Made by a program: the position numbers and the translations under genes
Assembly (NCBI GenBank): GCA_959600045.1
Contig: CAUGKJ010000026.1
Coordinates: 1-8,819, forward strand
Direction of reading: 5' to 3'
From: an uncultured Haemophilus sp.
GTDB taxonomy: Bacteria; Pseudomonadota; Gammaproteobacteria; Enterobacterales; Pasteurellaceae
DNA: 8,819 bases
Notes under the pieces: generated by a model
Databases searched by the model: none
What the model was told of the DNA's origin: nothing
The model's input: the letters and a program-made list of their open reading frames with translations, nothing else
In this document: piece after piece, positions 1-7,423 of the stretch
How the letters are laid out: each line of letters starts with the position of its first letter
Position numbering within the stretch: the first letter of the stretch is position 1

Positions 1-881
1 GGTGTCACACTGGGGGTATATTGCACTGCAATACGAGCGAGTTGCGTCAATCCAAGGCTACTTTCAATACTCGAGCTGATCACCGCTTTTATGCCTAAGC
101 TATGCGCTTGTGCAATCAGCTTTTGACAATCTTGCAGCGAGCCAATCAATGTTGGTTTAATCACAATGGCGCTTAAGTGCGGTTCTTTTTCTAGAAGGAA
201 GTCAGGCTCTCGCACACTTTCATCCCAAGCAATATTAATGTCTGTTTGAGCGGCAAACTGGCGGCTTTCTTCACGGGTTTTACAAGGTTCTTCCAAAAAT
301 TGAATACGAGAACGGTGTTCTAGTTTTACTTTCTCCGCAAATTTTAATGCTTTTTCCAAGGTCCATTGACGATTCGCATCTAGACGTAATTGCAAATCAG
401 GAATAGCTTCAAGAAACATATCCGTAATCAAACCATCACGATTCGCTTCATACATACCGACCTTAATTTTAGCCACTTTGTCACCTGGCATTTGATTCAG
501 TTCTGCATATAACTCATCAGGATCGCCATAGCACAACGGTGCAGTATGATAGTTACCTTCCTCATTTAAATAACGTTTCATCTCATCCATCGCGGTGCTA
601 ATACCGAAAGCAACAGAAGGATAACAACCGTCAAGTGGGACTCTTGGCGCTTCGCAGCTTGCATGACACCAATTCGTCAACCATTCAATGGCTTGCTCTT
701 GCGCTTGTTCGATGGTTTCTTCACTAAAACCAGGTAAAGGTGCAATTTCTCCCCATCCATCACGACTGCAAGCGACACGCACAATCAAGCCTTCACGGCG
801 TTTTAAAAAACGTCCACGTAAAATTAATTGGCTGTCGACGGGAATAGAATAACGATAAAGATTAAATGATTTGGTTTCCAT
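1..881 (-). CDS. menC: o-succinylbenzoate synthase MenC (C-terminus cut by window edge)
   Basis: Menaquinone-pathway enzyme of the enolase superfamily. It dehydrates SHCHC to o-succinylbenzoate in the cytoplasm. I translated 293 complete codons from ATG at 881; the frame is open to position 1, so roughly the last 30 residues are missing (E. coli MenC is about 320 aa). The active-site set is complete: Lys140 in AKIKVG, metal ligands Asp168 (RLDAN), Glu197 (LEEP) and Asp220 (WDES), and Lys242 (VIKPT). Each lies exactly seven residues beyond its E. coli counterpart (K133, D161, E190, D213, K235), which supports both the identity and the start. A good Shine-Dalgarno, AAGGAG, precedes the ATG. The gene lies 69 bp downstream of menB on the same strand, with an inverted uptake-signal hairpin between them. 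It looks functional. Confidence 0.96.
   Translation of the reverse strand, partial: METKSFNLYRYSIPVDSQLILRGRFLKRREGLIVRVACSRDGWGEIAPLPGFSEETIEQAQEQAIEWLTNWCHASCEAPRVPLDGCYPSVAFGISTAMDEMKRYLNEEGNYHTAPLCYGDPDELYAELNQMPGDKVAKIKVGMYEANRDGLITDMFLEAIPDLQLRLDANRQWTLEKALKFAEKVKLEHRSRIQFLEEPCKTREESRQFAAQTDINIAWDESVREPDFLLEKEPHLSAIVIKPTLIGSLQDCQKLIAQAHSLGIKAVISSSIESSLGLTQLARIAVQYTPSVT
175..183 (+). repeat. DNA uptake signal in menC
   Basis: Exact AAGTGCGGT. In the menC frame (- strand) it encodes Pro-His-Leu, close to the catalytic Lys242. Confidence 0.95.
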
Positions 882-900
882 CTTATTCTCCTTGATGACA

Positions 901-940
901 AAAGTGCGGTTAAAAACACACTGATTTTTAACCGCACTTT
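901..940. terminator. Inverted uptake-signal pair forming a perfect hairpin between menB and menC
   Basis: Arms 901-916 (AAAGTGCGGTTAAAAA) and 925-940 are exact reverse complements: a 16-bp stem with an 8-nt loop. Each arm carries one uptake signal (902-910 and 931-939). In Haemophilus, such facing signals downstream of genes are thought to act as terminators. On the menB-menC strand the U-run after the stem is short (TTTTG), so this may be a partial terminator or an RNA-processing/stability element rather than a full stop. The menC ribosome binding site follows within about 15 nt. Confidence 0.75.
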
Positions 941-950
941 TATGTTCAAA

Positions 951-1808
951 TTAAGGATTACGTCTGAATTTGCTGAAGTCTGGTGCGCGTTTTTCGTTAA
1001 ACGCATTACGACCTTCTTGACCTTCTTCAGTCATATAGAACAACATGGTTGCATTACCTGCGAGCTCTTGTAAACCTGATTGACCATCACAGTCTGCATT
1101 TAATGCGGCTTTTAAACAACGTAATGCAATTGGGCTGTTACGTAACATTTCACGGCACCAACGCACAGTTTCTTTTTCTAAATCTGCATAAGGTACTACG
1201 GTATTCACTAAGCCCATATCTAATGCTTCTTGCGCATTATATTGACGGCATAAGAACCAAATTTCACGGGCTTTTTTCTGACCGACTAAACGCGCCATAT
1301 AGCTTGCGCCCCAACCACCATCAAATGAACCTACTTTAGGACCAGTTTGACCGAAAATCGCATTGTCTGCCGCAATCGTTAAATCACATAACATATGAAG
1401 TACGTGACCACCACCAATCGCATAACCTGCGACCATTGCCACCACTGGTTTTGGACAAGTACGAATATCACGTTGGAAATCCAATACATTTAAGTGATGT
1501 ACACCGCTTTCATCTTTGTAACCGCCGTAGTCACCACGAATTTTTTGGTCACCACCAGAACAGAATGCTTTTTCGCCTTCACCGGTTAACACAATCACGC
1601 CAATTTTTTCATCGAAACGCGCGTTAGAAAACGCATGGATCATTTCTTTGACTGTTTGTGGACGAAATGCGTTACGTACTTCTGGACGGTTAATGGTGAT
1701 TTTTGCAATACCATCAGTCGATTTGTGGAAACGGATATCAGTATAACCTTCGCTATGGTCAACCCACTCAACTGGTGCATATAAAACATCATCTTTTGGA
1801 TTTTGCAT
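951..1808 (-). CDS. menB: 1,4-dihydroxy-2-naphthoyl-CoA synthase MenB
   Basis: Crotonase-fold enzyme that cyclises o-succinylbenzoyl-CoA to 1,4-dihydroxy-2-naphthoyl-CoA in menaquinone synthesis. The product is 285 aa, the same length as E. coli MenB. Visible elements are the oxyanion-hole region CSGGDQ (83-88), Tyr97 in DYGGY, the GYAIGGGH core (128-135), and [12 protein letters not shown] with Gly156 and Asp163. Gly156 where actinobacterial enzymes have Asp is the mark of the bicarbonate-dependent type I class. The frame stays open upstream to 1844, but I chose ATG 1808: it has Shine-Dalgarno AAGGAAAG at 1813-1820, gives the E. coli numbering exactly, and the 12-residue upstream extension runs into the likely -10 box. 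It is first in the menB-menC unit and divergent from the lipoprotein gene. Confidence 0.97.
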   Translation of the reverse strand: MQNPKDDVLYAPVEWVDHSEGYTDIRFHKSTDGIAKITINRPEVRNAFRPQTVKEMIHAFSNARFDEKIGVIVLTGEGEKAFCSGGDQKIRGDYGGYKDESGVHHLNVLDFQRDIRTCPKPVVAMVAGYAIGGGHVLHMLCDLTIAADNAIFGQTGPKVGSFDGGWGASYMARLVGQKKAREIWFLCRQYNAQEALDMGLVNTVVPYADLEKETVRWCREMLRNSPIALRCLKAALNADCDGQSGLQELAGNATMLFYMTEEGQEGRNAFNEKRAPDFSKFRRNP

Positions 1809-1812
1809 TGTT

Positions 1813-1820
1813 CTTTCCTT
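1813..1820 (-). promoter_or_regulatory. Ribosome binding site deciding the menB start
   Basis: On the - strand this reads AAGGAAAG. Its AGGA core lies about 7 nt from ATG 1808, which favours that codon over the in-frame start near 1844. Confidence 0.8.
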
Positions 1821-1832
1821 TATAAGTGTAAA

Positions 1833-1841
1833 AAGTGCGGT
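1833..1841 (+). repeat. DNA uptake signal in the menB leader
   Basis: Exact AAGTGCGGT between the menB -10 box and its start codon, in the untranslated leader. Confidence 0.95.
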
Positions 1842-1842
1842 C

Positions 1843-1848
1843 ATTATA
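1843..1848 (-). promoter_or_regulatory. Probable -10 box of the menB promoter
   Basis: On the - strand this is a perfect TATAAT in the context TCCGCTATAAT. It lies 34 nt upstream of the chosen ATG. The -35 region 16-18 nt further upstream (around 1866-1872, TTTCCCGA-like) is a poor match, so the site may depend on its -10 or on an activator. An uptake signal (1833-1841) falls right after the -10, inside the leader. Confidence 0.55.
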
Positions 1849-1892
1849 GCGGAAGTTTTTTAGTTCGGGAAAGAAAATCAATTATTGAAGAC

Positions 1893-1920
1893 TTTACAAT
1901 TATGTCGTTGTTGTTAAAAT
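1893..1920 (+). promoter_or_regulatory. Promoter of the lipoprotein gene
   Basis: -35 TTTACA (1893-1898) and -10 TAAAAT (1915-1920) are separated by 16 bp, each one mismatch from the sigma-70 consensus. Expected transcript start is near 1927, giving a leader of about 26 nt with Shine-Dalgarno AAGGAAA at 1941-1947. Confidence 0.65.
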
Positions 1921-1952
1921 TCCGCCATTCCAACTTTAGTAAGGAAATTTAA

Positions 1953-2522
1953 GTGAAAAAAATTATTTTTTTAAGCAGCATTATGCTATTGAATGCTTGT
2001 AGTTTATTCGGTTCATCACAATCAACTATTCCTGCTGAATTCGCACAAGCAGATTATCTTCTATCTGATGCCAATGCAAAAACATGGGCTATCGCAAGTA
2101 AACAAGCTGAACAATGTATCTATCCGAATTTAACTCGCATTCAGCAACAACATTTTGCCAAAGAAGATAGCTATATTCATTCCCAATATGTCTTTTTCTA
2201 TCCGTTAGAAAAAATCATCGGTGAAGACTATGTAAAAATGATTCAAAAAGATGAAAAATCGATGAATTACGCGACCTATCAATTTAAGAAGTTCCGCGCA
2301 GAAATTGGTGACGTAGATGCATTAGAGCCAAAAGCTTGCCAAATTTTACGCACCCAAGCAAAAGAAGACTTAGATGTCGTGAAAGGCCAATATGTAAATG
2401 GCATGGTAGATGAAACGAAAAATGATGATGGTACATTGAAGAAAACGGGTGATGGTATTGCCACCAATCAAAACAAATTCTTCTTTGATATTATTAAATG
2501 GGGTTCAGCCCTTCTTCTCTAA
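1953..2522 (+). CDS. Small predicted lipoprotein of unknown function
   Basis: I do not recognise the family. The 189-aa product starts with GTG at 1953, 5 nt after a good Shine-Dalgarno; no better start is seen. The N-terminus is a classic lipoprotein signal: KK, then a hydrophobic stretch, then the lipobox LNAC with Cys16 as the expected lipidated residue. Ser at +2 argues against inner-membrane retention, so outer-membrane attachment on the periplasmic side is likely. The mature part is polar and rich in Lys, Asp and Gln, and has two further cysteines, Cys55 and Cys129, that could form a disulfide. The C-terminus is hydrophobic ([14 protein letters not shown]), unusual for a soluble periplasmic protein. 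It is transcribed alone, between its own promoter and terminator, divergent from menB. The neighbours give no clue to function. It may be a Pasteurellaceae-restricted protein. Confidence 0.88.
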   Translation: MKKIIFLSSIMLLNACSLFGSSQSTIPAEFAQADYLLSDANAKTWAIASKQAEQCIYPNLTRIQQQHFAKEDSYIHSQYVFFYPLEKIIGEDYVKMIQKDEKSMNYATYQFKKFRAEIGDVDALEPKACQILRTQAKEDLDVVKGQYVNGMVDETKNDDGTLKKTGDGIATNQNKFFFDIIKWGSALLL

Positions 2523-2556
2523 TTTTTATTATTTTATATAAATTTATATCTCACTC

Positions 2557-2584
2557 ACGGCGTAAATATTTTTACGCCGTTTTT
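2557..2584 (+). terminator. Rho-independent terminator of the lipoprotein gene
   Basis: A perfect 10-bp stem, ACGGCGTAAA (2557-2566) with TTTACGCCGT (2571-2580), closes a 4-nt loop (TATT). A run of five T follows. It begins 34 bp after the stop codon. Confidence 0.92.
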
Positions 2585-2710
2585 ATATCTGAGAAAACGG
2601 TTGCGATCAAAAAAAGCTTAAATTTTCAGTAAAAAAGCAAAATAGTCATTTAAATTAAAGTCATTTTCAGCTAGTCTAACAAGAATTAGTTTTTACAAGG
2701 AGAAAACATC

Positions 2711-4369
2711 ATGACAACGCTTTTTGATATTGCACAAAACTGGTTAAACCAAGATCCTGATGCAGAAACTCACGCAGAATTAACCGCACTTTTAACGGCG
2801 GCGAAAAATGGTGATGAAAAAGCAAAATCTGAATTACAAGCTCGCTTTAGCGGCCGTTTACAATTTGGTACTGCTGGGCTTCGCGGACCATTACAAGCAG
2901 GCCCTATGGGGATGAACCGTGTTTTAGTGGCGCAAGCTGCCGGTGGTTTAGCGGATTATTTAAAAGATTACGACAAACAGCCATCTATCGTGATTGGTTA
3001 CGATGGTCGTAAAAACTCTGATGTTTTCGCACGTGATACCGCTGAAATTATGGCGGGCGCAGGCGTGAAAGCTTATTTACTTCCACGTAAATTACCAACG
3101 CCAGTATTAGCTTACGCAATCCAATATTTTGATACCACTGCTGGTGTCATGGTGACGGCGAGTCACAACCCACCAGAAGATAACGGTTATAAAGTTTACT
3201 TAGGTAAAGCGAACGGCGGTGGCCAAATCGTTTCTCCTGCTGACAAAGATATTGCCGCATTAATCGATAAAGTAGCAGCAGGCAATGTAAAAGATTTACC
3301 TCGTAGCCAAGATTATGTGGTGTTAGATGATGAAGTGGTTAATGCTTATATCGAAAAAACCGCTTCTCTTGCTAAAGAGCCTAAATCAGATATTAACTAC
3401 GTTTATACCGCAATGCACGGTGTAGGCTATGAAGTATTAAGCAAAACCTTAACAAAAGCAGGTCTTCCACAACCTCATATCGTGGCAGAACAAGTATGGC
3501 CAGATGGCACATTCCCAACGGTAAACTTCCCTAACCCGGAAGAAAAAGGTGCATTAGATTTAGCGATTAAAGTGGCAAAAGAAAACAATGCTGAATTCAT
3601 TATTGCCAATGACCCAGATGCAGACCGCTTAGCAGTGGCTGTTCCAGATGCACAAGGTAACTGGAAACCTTTACACGGTAACGTAGTAGGTTGCTTCTTA
3701 GGTTGGTATTTAGCAAAACAATATCATGCAAAAGGTGAGAAAGGCGTATTAGCGTGTTCTTTAGTGTCCTCTCCAGCGCTTGCTGAAATTGCAAAAAAAT
3801 ACGGTTTCCAATCAGAAGAAACCTTAACCGGTTTCAAATACATCGGTAAAGTTCAAGGCTTATTATTCGGTTTCGAAGAAGCGCTTGGTTACTTAGTAGA
3901 CCCAGATAAAGTACGTGATAAAGACGGTATTTCAGCGGCGATCGTATTCTTAGATTTAGTGCGTCACTTAAAAGCACAAGGCAAAACCTTAGCGGATTAT
4001 GCTAATGACTTCACACAAGAATTCGGTGCTTATGTAAGTGGCCAAATTTCTATCCGTGTAAGCGATTTATCTGAAATTGGTAAATTAATGGCCGCACTTC
4101 GTAACTCGCCTCCAGCTGAAGTAGGTGGTGTTAAAGTGGCACAATTCATCGACCACACTAAAACTGATCGCCAAAGCGACATCCTTGTATTCGTATTAGA
4201 AAACGGTAGCCGCTTAATCGTTCGTCCATCTGGTACTGAACCGAAAATCAAGTTCTATCTTGATGCTCGCGGTAAAGATCCAAAAGACGCGGATCAAGTT
4301 TTAGCACAATTTGATGAAGGTGTTCGTCAAATCCTTCGTCAAGATGCTTACGGCAAACAAGATTGCTAA
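2711..4369 (+). CDS. Phosphoglucomutase/phosphomannomutase, PgcA/PGM2 type
   Basis: Cytoplasmic alpha-D-phosphohexomutase that interconverts hexose 1- and 6-phosphates, feeding sugar nucleotides for lipooligosaccharide and other glycans. The product is 552 aa, full length for the PgcA (YhxB)/PGM2 branch. It has all four functional loops: the catalytic phosphoserine Ser151 in TASHNP (149-154), the magnesium loop DPDAD (301-305), the sugar-binding FEEALGY (388-394), and the phosphate-binding RPSGTEPKIKFY (505-516). ATG 2711 follows AAGGAG (2697-2702) at 8 nt. Codon use is strongly biased to GGT, CGT, AAA and TTA, as in well-expressed Haemophilus genes. I see no convincing promoter in the 126 bp between the lipoprotein terminator and the start. 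Whether glucose or mannose phosphate is preferred cannot be read from the sequence. I left the symbol blank because names vary (pgm, pgcA, yhxB). Confidence 0.95.
   Translation: MTTLFDIAQNWLNQDPDAETHAELTALLTAAKNGDEKAKSELQARFSGRLQFGTAGLRGPLQAGPMGMNRVLVAQAAGGLADYLKDYDKQPSIVIGYDGRKNSDVFARDTAEIMAGAGVKAYLLPRKLPTPVLAYAIQYFDTTAGVMVTASHNPPEDNGYKVYLGKANGGGQIVSPADKDIAALIDKVAAGNVKDLPRSQDYVVLDDEVVNAYIEKTASLAKEPKSDINYVYTAMHGVGYEVLSKTLTKAGLPQPHIVAEQVWPDGTFPTVNFPNPEEKGALDLAIKVAKENNAEFIIANDPDADRLAVAVPDAQGNWKPLHGNVVGCFLGWYLAKQYHAKGEKGVLACSLVSSPALAEIAKKYGFQSEETLTGFKYIGKVQGLLFGFEEALGYLVDPDKVRDKDGISAAIVFLDLVRHLKAQGKTLADYANDFTQEFGAYVSGQISIRVSDLSEIGKLMAALRNSPPAEVGGVKVAQFIDHTKTDRQSDILVFVLENGSRLIVRPSGTEPKIKFYLDARGKDPKDADQVLAQFDEGVRQILRQDAYGKQDC
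2783..2791 (-). repeat. DNA uptake signal in the phosphohexomutase gene
   Basis: Exact core on the - strand. It reads ACC GCA CTT in the gene (Thr-Ala-Leu) near the N-terminus, outside the catalytic loops. Confidence 0.95.
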
Positions 4370-4392
4370 TTGAGCAAACTATTAAATAATAA

Positions 4393-4426
4393 AAAACGCT
4401 AGGTTTGATGCCTAGCGTTTTATTTT
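4393..4426. terminator. Bidirectional terminator between phosphohexomutase gene and murQ
   Basis: An 11-bp stem, AAAACGCTAGG (4393-4403) with CCTAGCGTTTT (4411-4421), closes a 7-nt loop. T-rich tracts follow on both strands: TTTTATTTTT on + and TTTTTTATTATTT on -. It fits the short gap between the two convergent genes and should stop both transcripts. Confidence 0.93.
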
Positions 4427-4429
4427 TGC

Positions 4430-5341
<912 letters not shown>

Positions 5342-5372
5342 TTATTCCTTTGGAAAAATCGCCCCTAAACTG

Positions 5373-5381
5373 ACCGCACTT
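5373..5381 (-). repeat. DNA uptake signal near the end of anmK
   Basis: Exact core on the - strand, in the segment encoding Thr-Ser-Ala-Val close to the C-terminus. Confidence 0.95.
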
Positions 5382-6303
5382 GTGGCGCCCGTCACACTCG
5401 GCAAATTAGCCGGCAAATTATGCATACGACGATAAGCCAACCAAGCAAAAGCTGCCGCTTCCACATAATCGATATCAAGTTCTAATTCAGTCGTCAGTTG
5501 AATACGCCAATTTGGTAATGCCTGTTTTAAACCATTCATGATCGCCTGATTTTTAGCACCTCCGCCACAAACAAGTAATCTGCATGGTAATGTCGTCTGA
5601 ATATTATTAAGGGCTAAAACAATGCTTTGCACGGTAAATTCTGCCAAAGTGGCTTGCACATCTTGTGGTAAAAATGTGGTCATTTCGGCTGCTATTTTTT
5701 GAATTTTATTCTCTAGCCAAGCTAAATTAAATAATTCACGCCCTGTGCTTTTCGGTGGTGGAAGCTGAAAGAAATCTTCATCTAATAATGCCGCTAACAA
5801 ATCTGGATTCACTTGACCTGAAACCGCCCACTCACCATTTTTGTCGTAAGCTTTGCCTTGATGTTTTTCGATCCATTGGTCGAGCAAGGTATTACCCGTT
5901 CCCGTATCAAAGCCAATGACAGGCTGTTCGGGTATCAATAACGATACATTACTAATACCGCCAATATTCAGCACCACGGTTGCCCAGTGAGGATCAAAAA
6001 AGACCGCTTGATGAAAAGCGGGTACTAAAGGCGCCCCTTGTCCACCAAACGCCATATCTTTACGTCGCAAATCACCAACAACCGTAATGCCTGTTTTAGC
6101 GGCTAATAAATTCATATCACCGATTTGCATGGTAAACGGAAATTGACCTTTTGGGGAATGCCACACTGTTTGGCCATGGCTTCGATCTGTTCTGGTTTTA
6201 ACTGGTGTTTACGTAAAAAATCATTTACGCAATCGGCATAAAGTAAACCAAATTGATGATCGAGCTCCCCCAATGCTTGTAACGACGTTTCGCCCGATTG
6301 AAT

Positions 6304-6312
6304 AAGTGCGGT
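6304..6312 (+). repeat. DNA uptake signal near the start of anmK
   Basis: Exact AAGTGCGGT. The gene strand reads Thr-Ala-Leu, upstream of the frameshift. Confidence 0.95.
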
Positions 6313-6476
6313 CACTTTTTCGCGTAAATTTGCCGGCATCGGTGTAAAATCTGCTGCAATTAATTTGGTTTGATTAGATTGGATGTCCGTAAGGGCTATA
6401 TCCACCCCATCAAGGCTGGTGCCGGACATAATGCCAAGATAATAAGTCATAGTGTTCAATTCGTGAGTTTTTCAGA

Positions 6477-6505
6477 ATTATAGCGGATTTTAAAAAAATA
6501 AAAAA
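6477..6505 (-). promoter_or_regulatory. Promoter of anmK-murQ
   Basis: On the - strand: -35 TTTTTT (6500-6505), a 17-bp T-rich spacer, and a perfect -10 TATAAT (6477-6482) in the context TCCGCTATAAT. Expected transcript start is near 6470, about 20 nt before ATG 6450. The -35 and spacer coincide with the U-tract of the upstream ygfZ terminator. Confidence 0.65.
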
Positions 6506-6529
6506 AGAGAGAACATTGCGGTTCCCTCT
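6492..6529 (-). terminator. Rho-independent terminator of yicC-ygfZ
   Basis: In the - strand RNA, AGAGGGAAC (from 6521-6529) pairs with GUUCUCUCU (from 6506-6514): 9 bp including one G.U, with a 6-nt loop. A U-rich tract of about 14 nt with one A follows (6492-6505). It lies about 50 bp after the ygfZ stop codon. Confidence 0.88.
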
Positions 6530-6540
6530 TCTCATCATAA

Positions 6541-6588
6541 TGATGCTTATAAAGCATCAATAACTAAATCGTTTTTTAGCTATTGATG
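6541..6588 (-). other. Two overlapping hairpins at the 3' end of ygfZ
   Basis: Hairpin A: 6555-6568 pairs with 6575-6588 (14 positions; the single mismatch in DNA, 6563/6580, becomes a G.U pair in the - strand RNA), with a 6-nt loop. It holds the ygfZ stop codon (6576-6578) in its stem. Hairpin B: TGATGCTT (6541-6548) pairs perfectly with AAGCATCA (6552-6559) around a 3-nt loop. They share 6555-6559, so they cannot both form completely. Neither is followed by a U-run. Confidence 0.7.
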
Positions 6589-7415
6589 GAATAAGGTAAC
6601 GGTTCAATTTTTAGAACGGTTCCATCTTCAGGTAAACGGAAATGCGTCCCTTCTTCTAAATCGTTATTCATCACCACTTGTAACCATAAAATGCCGTCAA
6701 AATTGACCGCACTTACGATCGTCCCCGTTTTACGCCAAGCTGTTTCTAACTGCATTTCTATTTCGCTACCTATTTTCGGTGTCACCGTGGTTTCCCCTGA
6801 AAGCACATACATCGCACGTTTATTGGCGCCACGATATTTGGCTCGTGCGACAGTTTCTTGCCCGATATAACAGCCTTTCGTAAAAGAAATCGCTTGTTCA
6901 ATCGCTTGTAGATTTAATGCCTGCGGGATAAATTCATTTTGTGTTTCCGCGCTCAAGCTTGGTAAGCCCGCTTGAATATCCGCACAAAGCCATTGTTTTT
7001 CATCGCCATTAAAAGTGACATCTAACGGTGTTGGATTGATCAAAATTGCACGGTTTTCATTAATATCTAATTGAATCTGCGCGTAAATTCGACCGCACTT
7101 TTCACCAATCAAGCCGACAATTTGCCAATCCAATACTTGAAAGGTCACTTTTGAAAACACCGCATATTTTTTTAAATGATCGAGTGGAGCTAATAAAGCT
7201 TTCGGCATTAAAATCAAAAACTGCTCTGCTGAAAGCTTAATTAAGCGGAATAAGGAGTTCATTTTACCTTTAGGATCGCAATGCGCTGTAAGCGTTGAAG
7301 CGCCAGCTGCTAAATGCACCACATCACAAGTTAATTGGCCTTGCAGATATTTCTCCGCATCCACACCCGCCACTTCCACCAAATCATAGTGGTTTAATGA
7401 AATAAATGTTGCCAT
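6576..7415 (-). CDS. ygfZ: tRNA-modifying protein YgfZ (folate-binding)
   Basis: Cytoplasmic folate-binding protein of the aminomethyltransferase-like (GcvT-related) fold. In E. coli it supports iron-sulfur enzymes, including the tRNA methylthiotransferase MiaB. The 279-aa product is shorter than E. coli YgfZ (326 aa) but has the family signature KGCYIGQE (180-187) with the essential Cys182, followed by TVARAKYRG. The N-terminal folate-binding part begins VAGVDAEKYLQGQLTCDV (15-32). The C-terminal barrel is present, ending at Ser279. ATG 7415 lies 8 nt after the yicC stop. Its Shine-Dalgarno AGGA overlaps the yicC TAG (TAGGA), so translation of the two genes is probably coupled. Two uptake signals lie within the gene. 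Confidence 0.94.
   Translation of the reverse strand: MATFISLNHYDLVEVAGVDAEKYLQGQLTCDVVHLAAGASTLTAHCDPKGKMNSLFRLIKLSAEQFLILMPKALLAPLDHLKKYAVFSKVTFQVLDWQIVGLIGEKCGRIYAQIQLDINENRAILINPTPLDVTFNGDEKQWLCADIQAGLPSLSAETQNEFIPQALNLQAIEQAISFTKGCYIGQETVARAKYRGANKRAMYVLSGETTVTPKIGSEIEMQLETAWRKTGTIVSAVNFDGILWLQVVMNNDLEEGTHFRLPEDGTVLKIEPLPYSINS
6706..6714 (-). repeat. DNA uptake signal in ygfZ (C-terminal part)
   Basis: Exact core on the gene strand, within the codons for Val-Ser-Ala-Val near residue 235. Confidence 0.95.
7092..7100 (-). repeat. DNA uptake signal in ygfZ (middle)
   Basis: Exact core on the gene strand, read in frame as Lys-Cys-Gly near residue 107. Confidence 0.95.
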
Positions 7416-7423
7416 GATTTTTC

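Larger units (their letters stand above)
5342..6450 (-). pseudogene. anmK: 1,6-anhydro-N-acetylmuramate kinase AnmK, frameshifted
   Basis: AnmK phosphorylates anhydro-MurNAc, with hydrolytic ring opening, to MurNAc-6-phosphate, the substrate of MurQ. The gene is in two frames. The first (from ATG 6450) encodes [12 protein letters not shown] and continues to Glu-Ala at about 6179, then 22 unrelated codons to TGA 6112-6114. The second resumes at 6178 with HGQTVWH and encodes the rest: [29 protein letters not shown] with the catalytic Asp codon at 5906-5908, [14 protein letters not shown] and SVTGATS. Against the family sequence EAIGCHGQTVWH, the residues IGC and one extra base are missing, i.e. 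10 nt; with them the product would be about 372 aa, the normal length. ATG 6450 lacks a clear Shine-Dalgarno; a TTG at 6459 is the only nearby alternative. The rest of both reading frames is well preserved, so the break is recent or an assembly error. Confidence 0.9.

Noticed and set aside
1809..1844. Longer menB product starting upstream at 1844
   Set aside because: It lacks a ribosome binding site, overlaps the probable -10 box, and adds 12 residues not expected in a family whose E. coli member is exactly 285 aa.
2601..2608. Possible CRP-S (competence) site upstream of the phosphohexomutase gene (TTGCGATC)
   Set aside because: Only one half site is present; the matching second half GATCGCAA is missing and the gene is not a competence gene.
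4091..4099. Near uptake signal GCCGCACTT in the phosphohexomutase gene
   Set aside because: One mismatch to the 9-bp core; not counted.
6140..6183. Programmed -1 ribosomal frameshift in anmK
   Set aside because: A -1 shift would join the frames, but no X-XXY-YYZ heptamer occurs in the correct phase, and the conserved residues IGC are absent at the join, so a deletion explains the data better.
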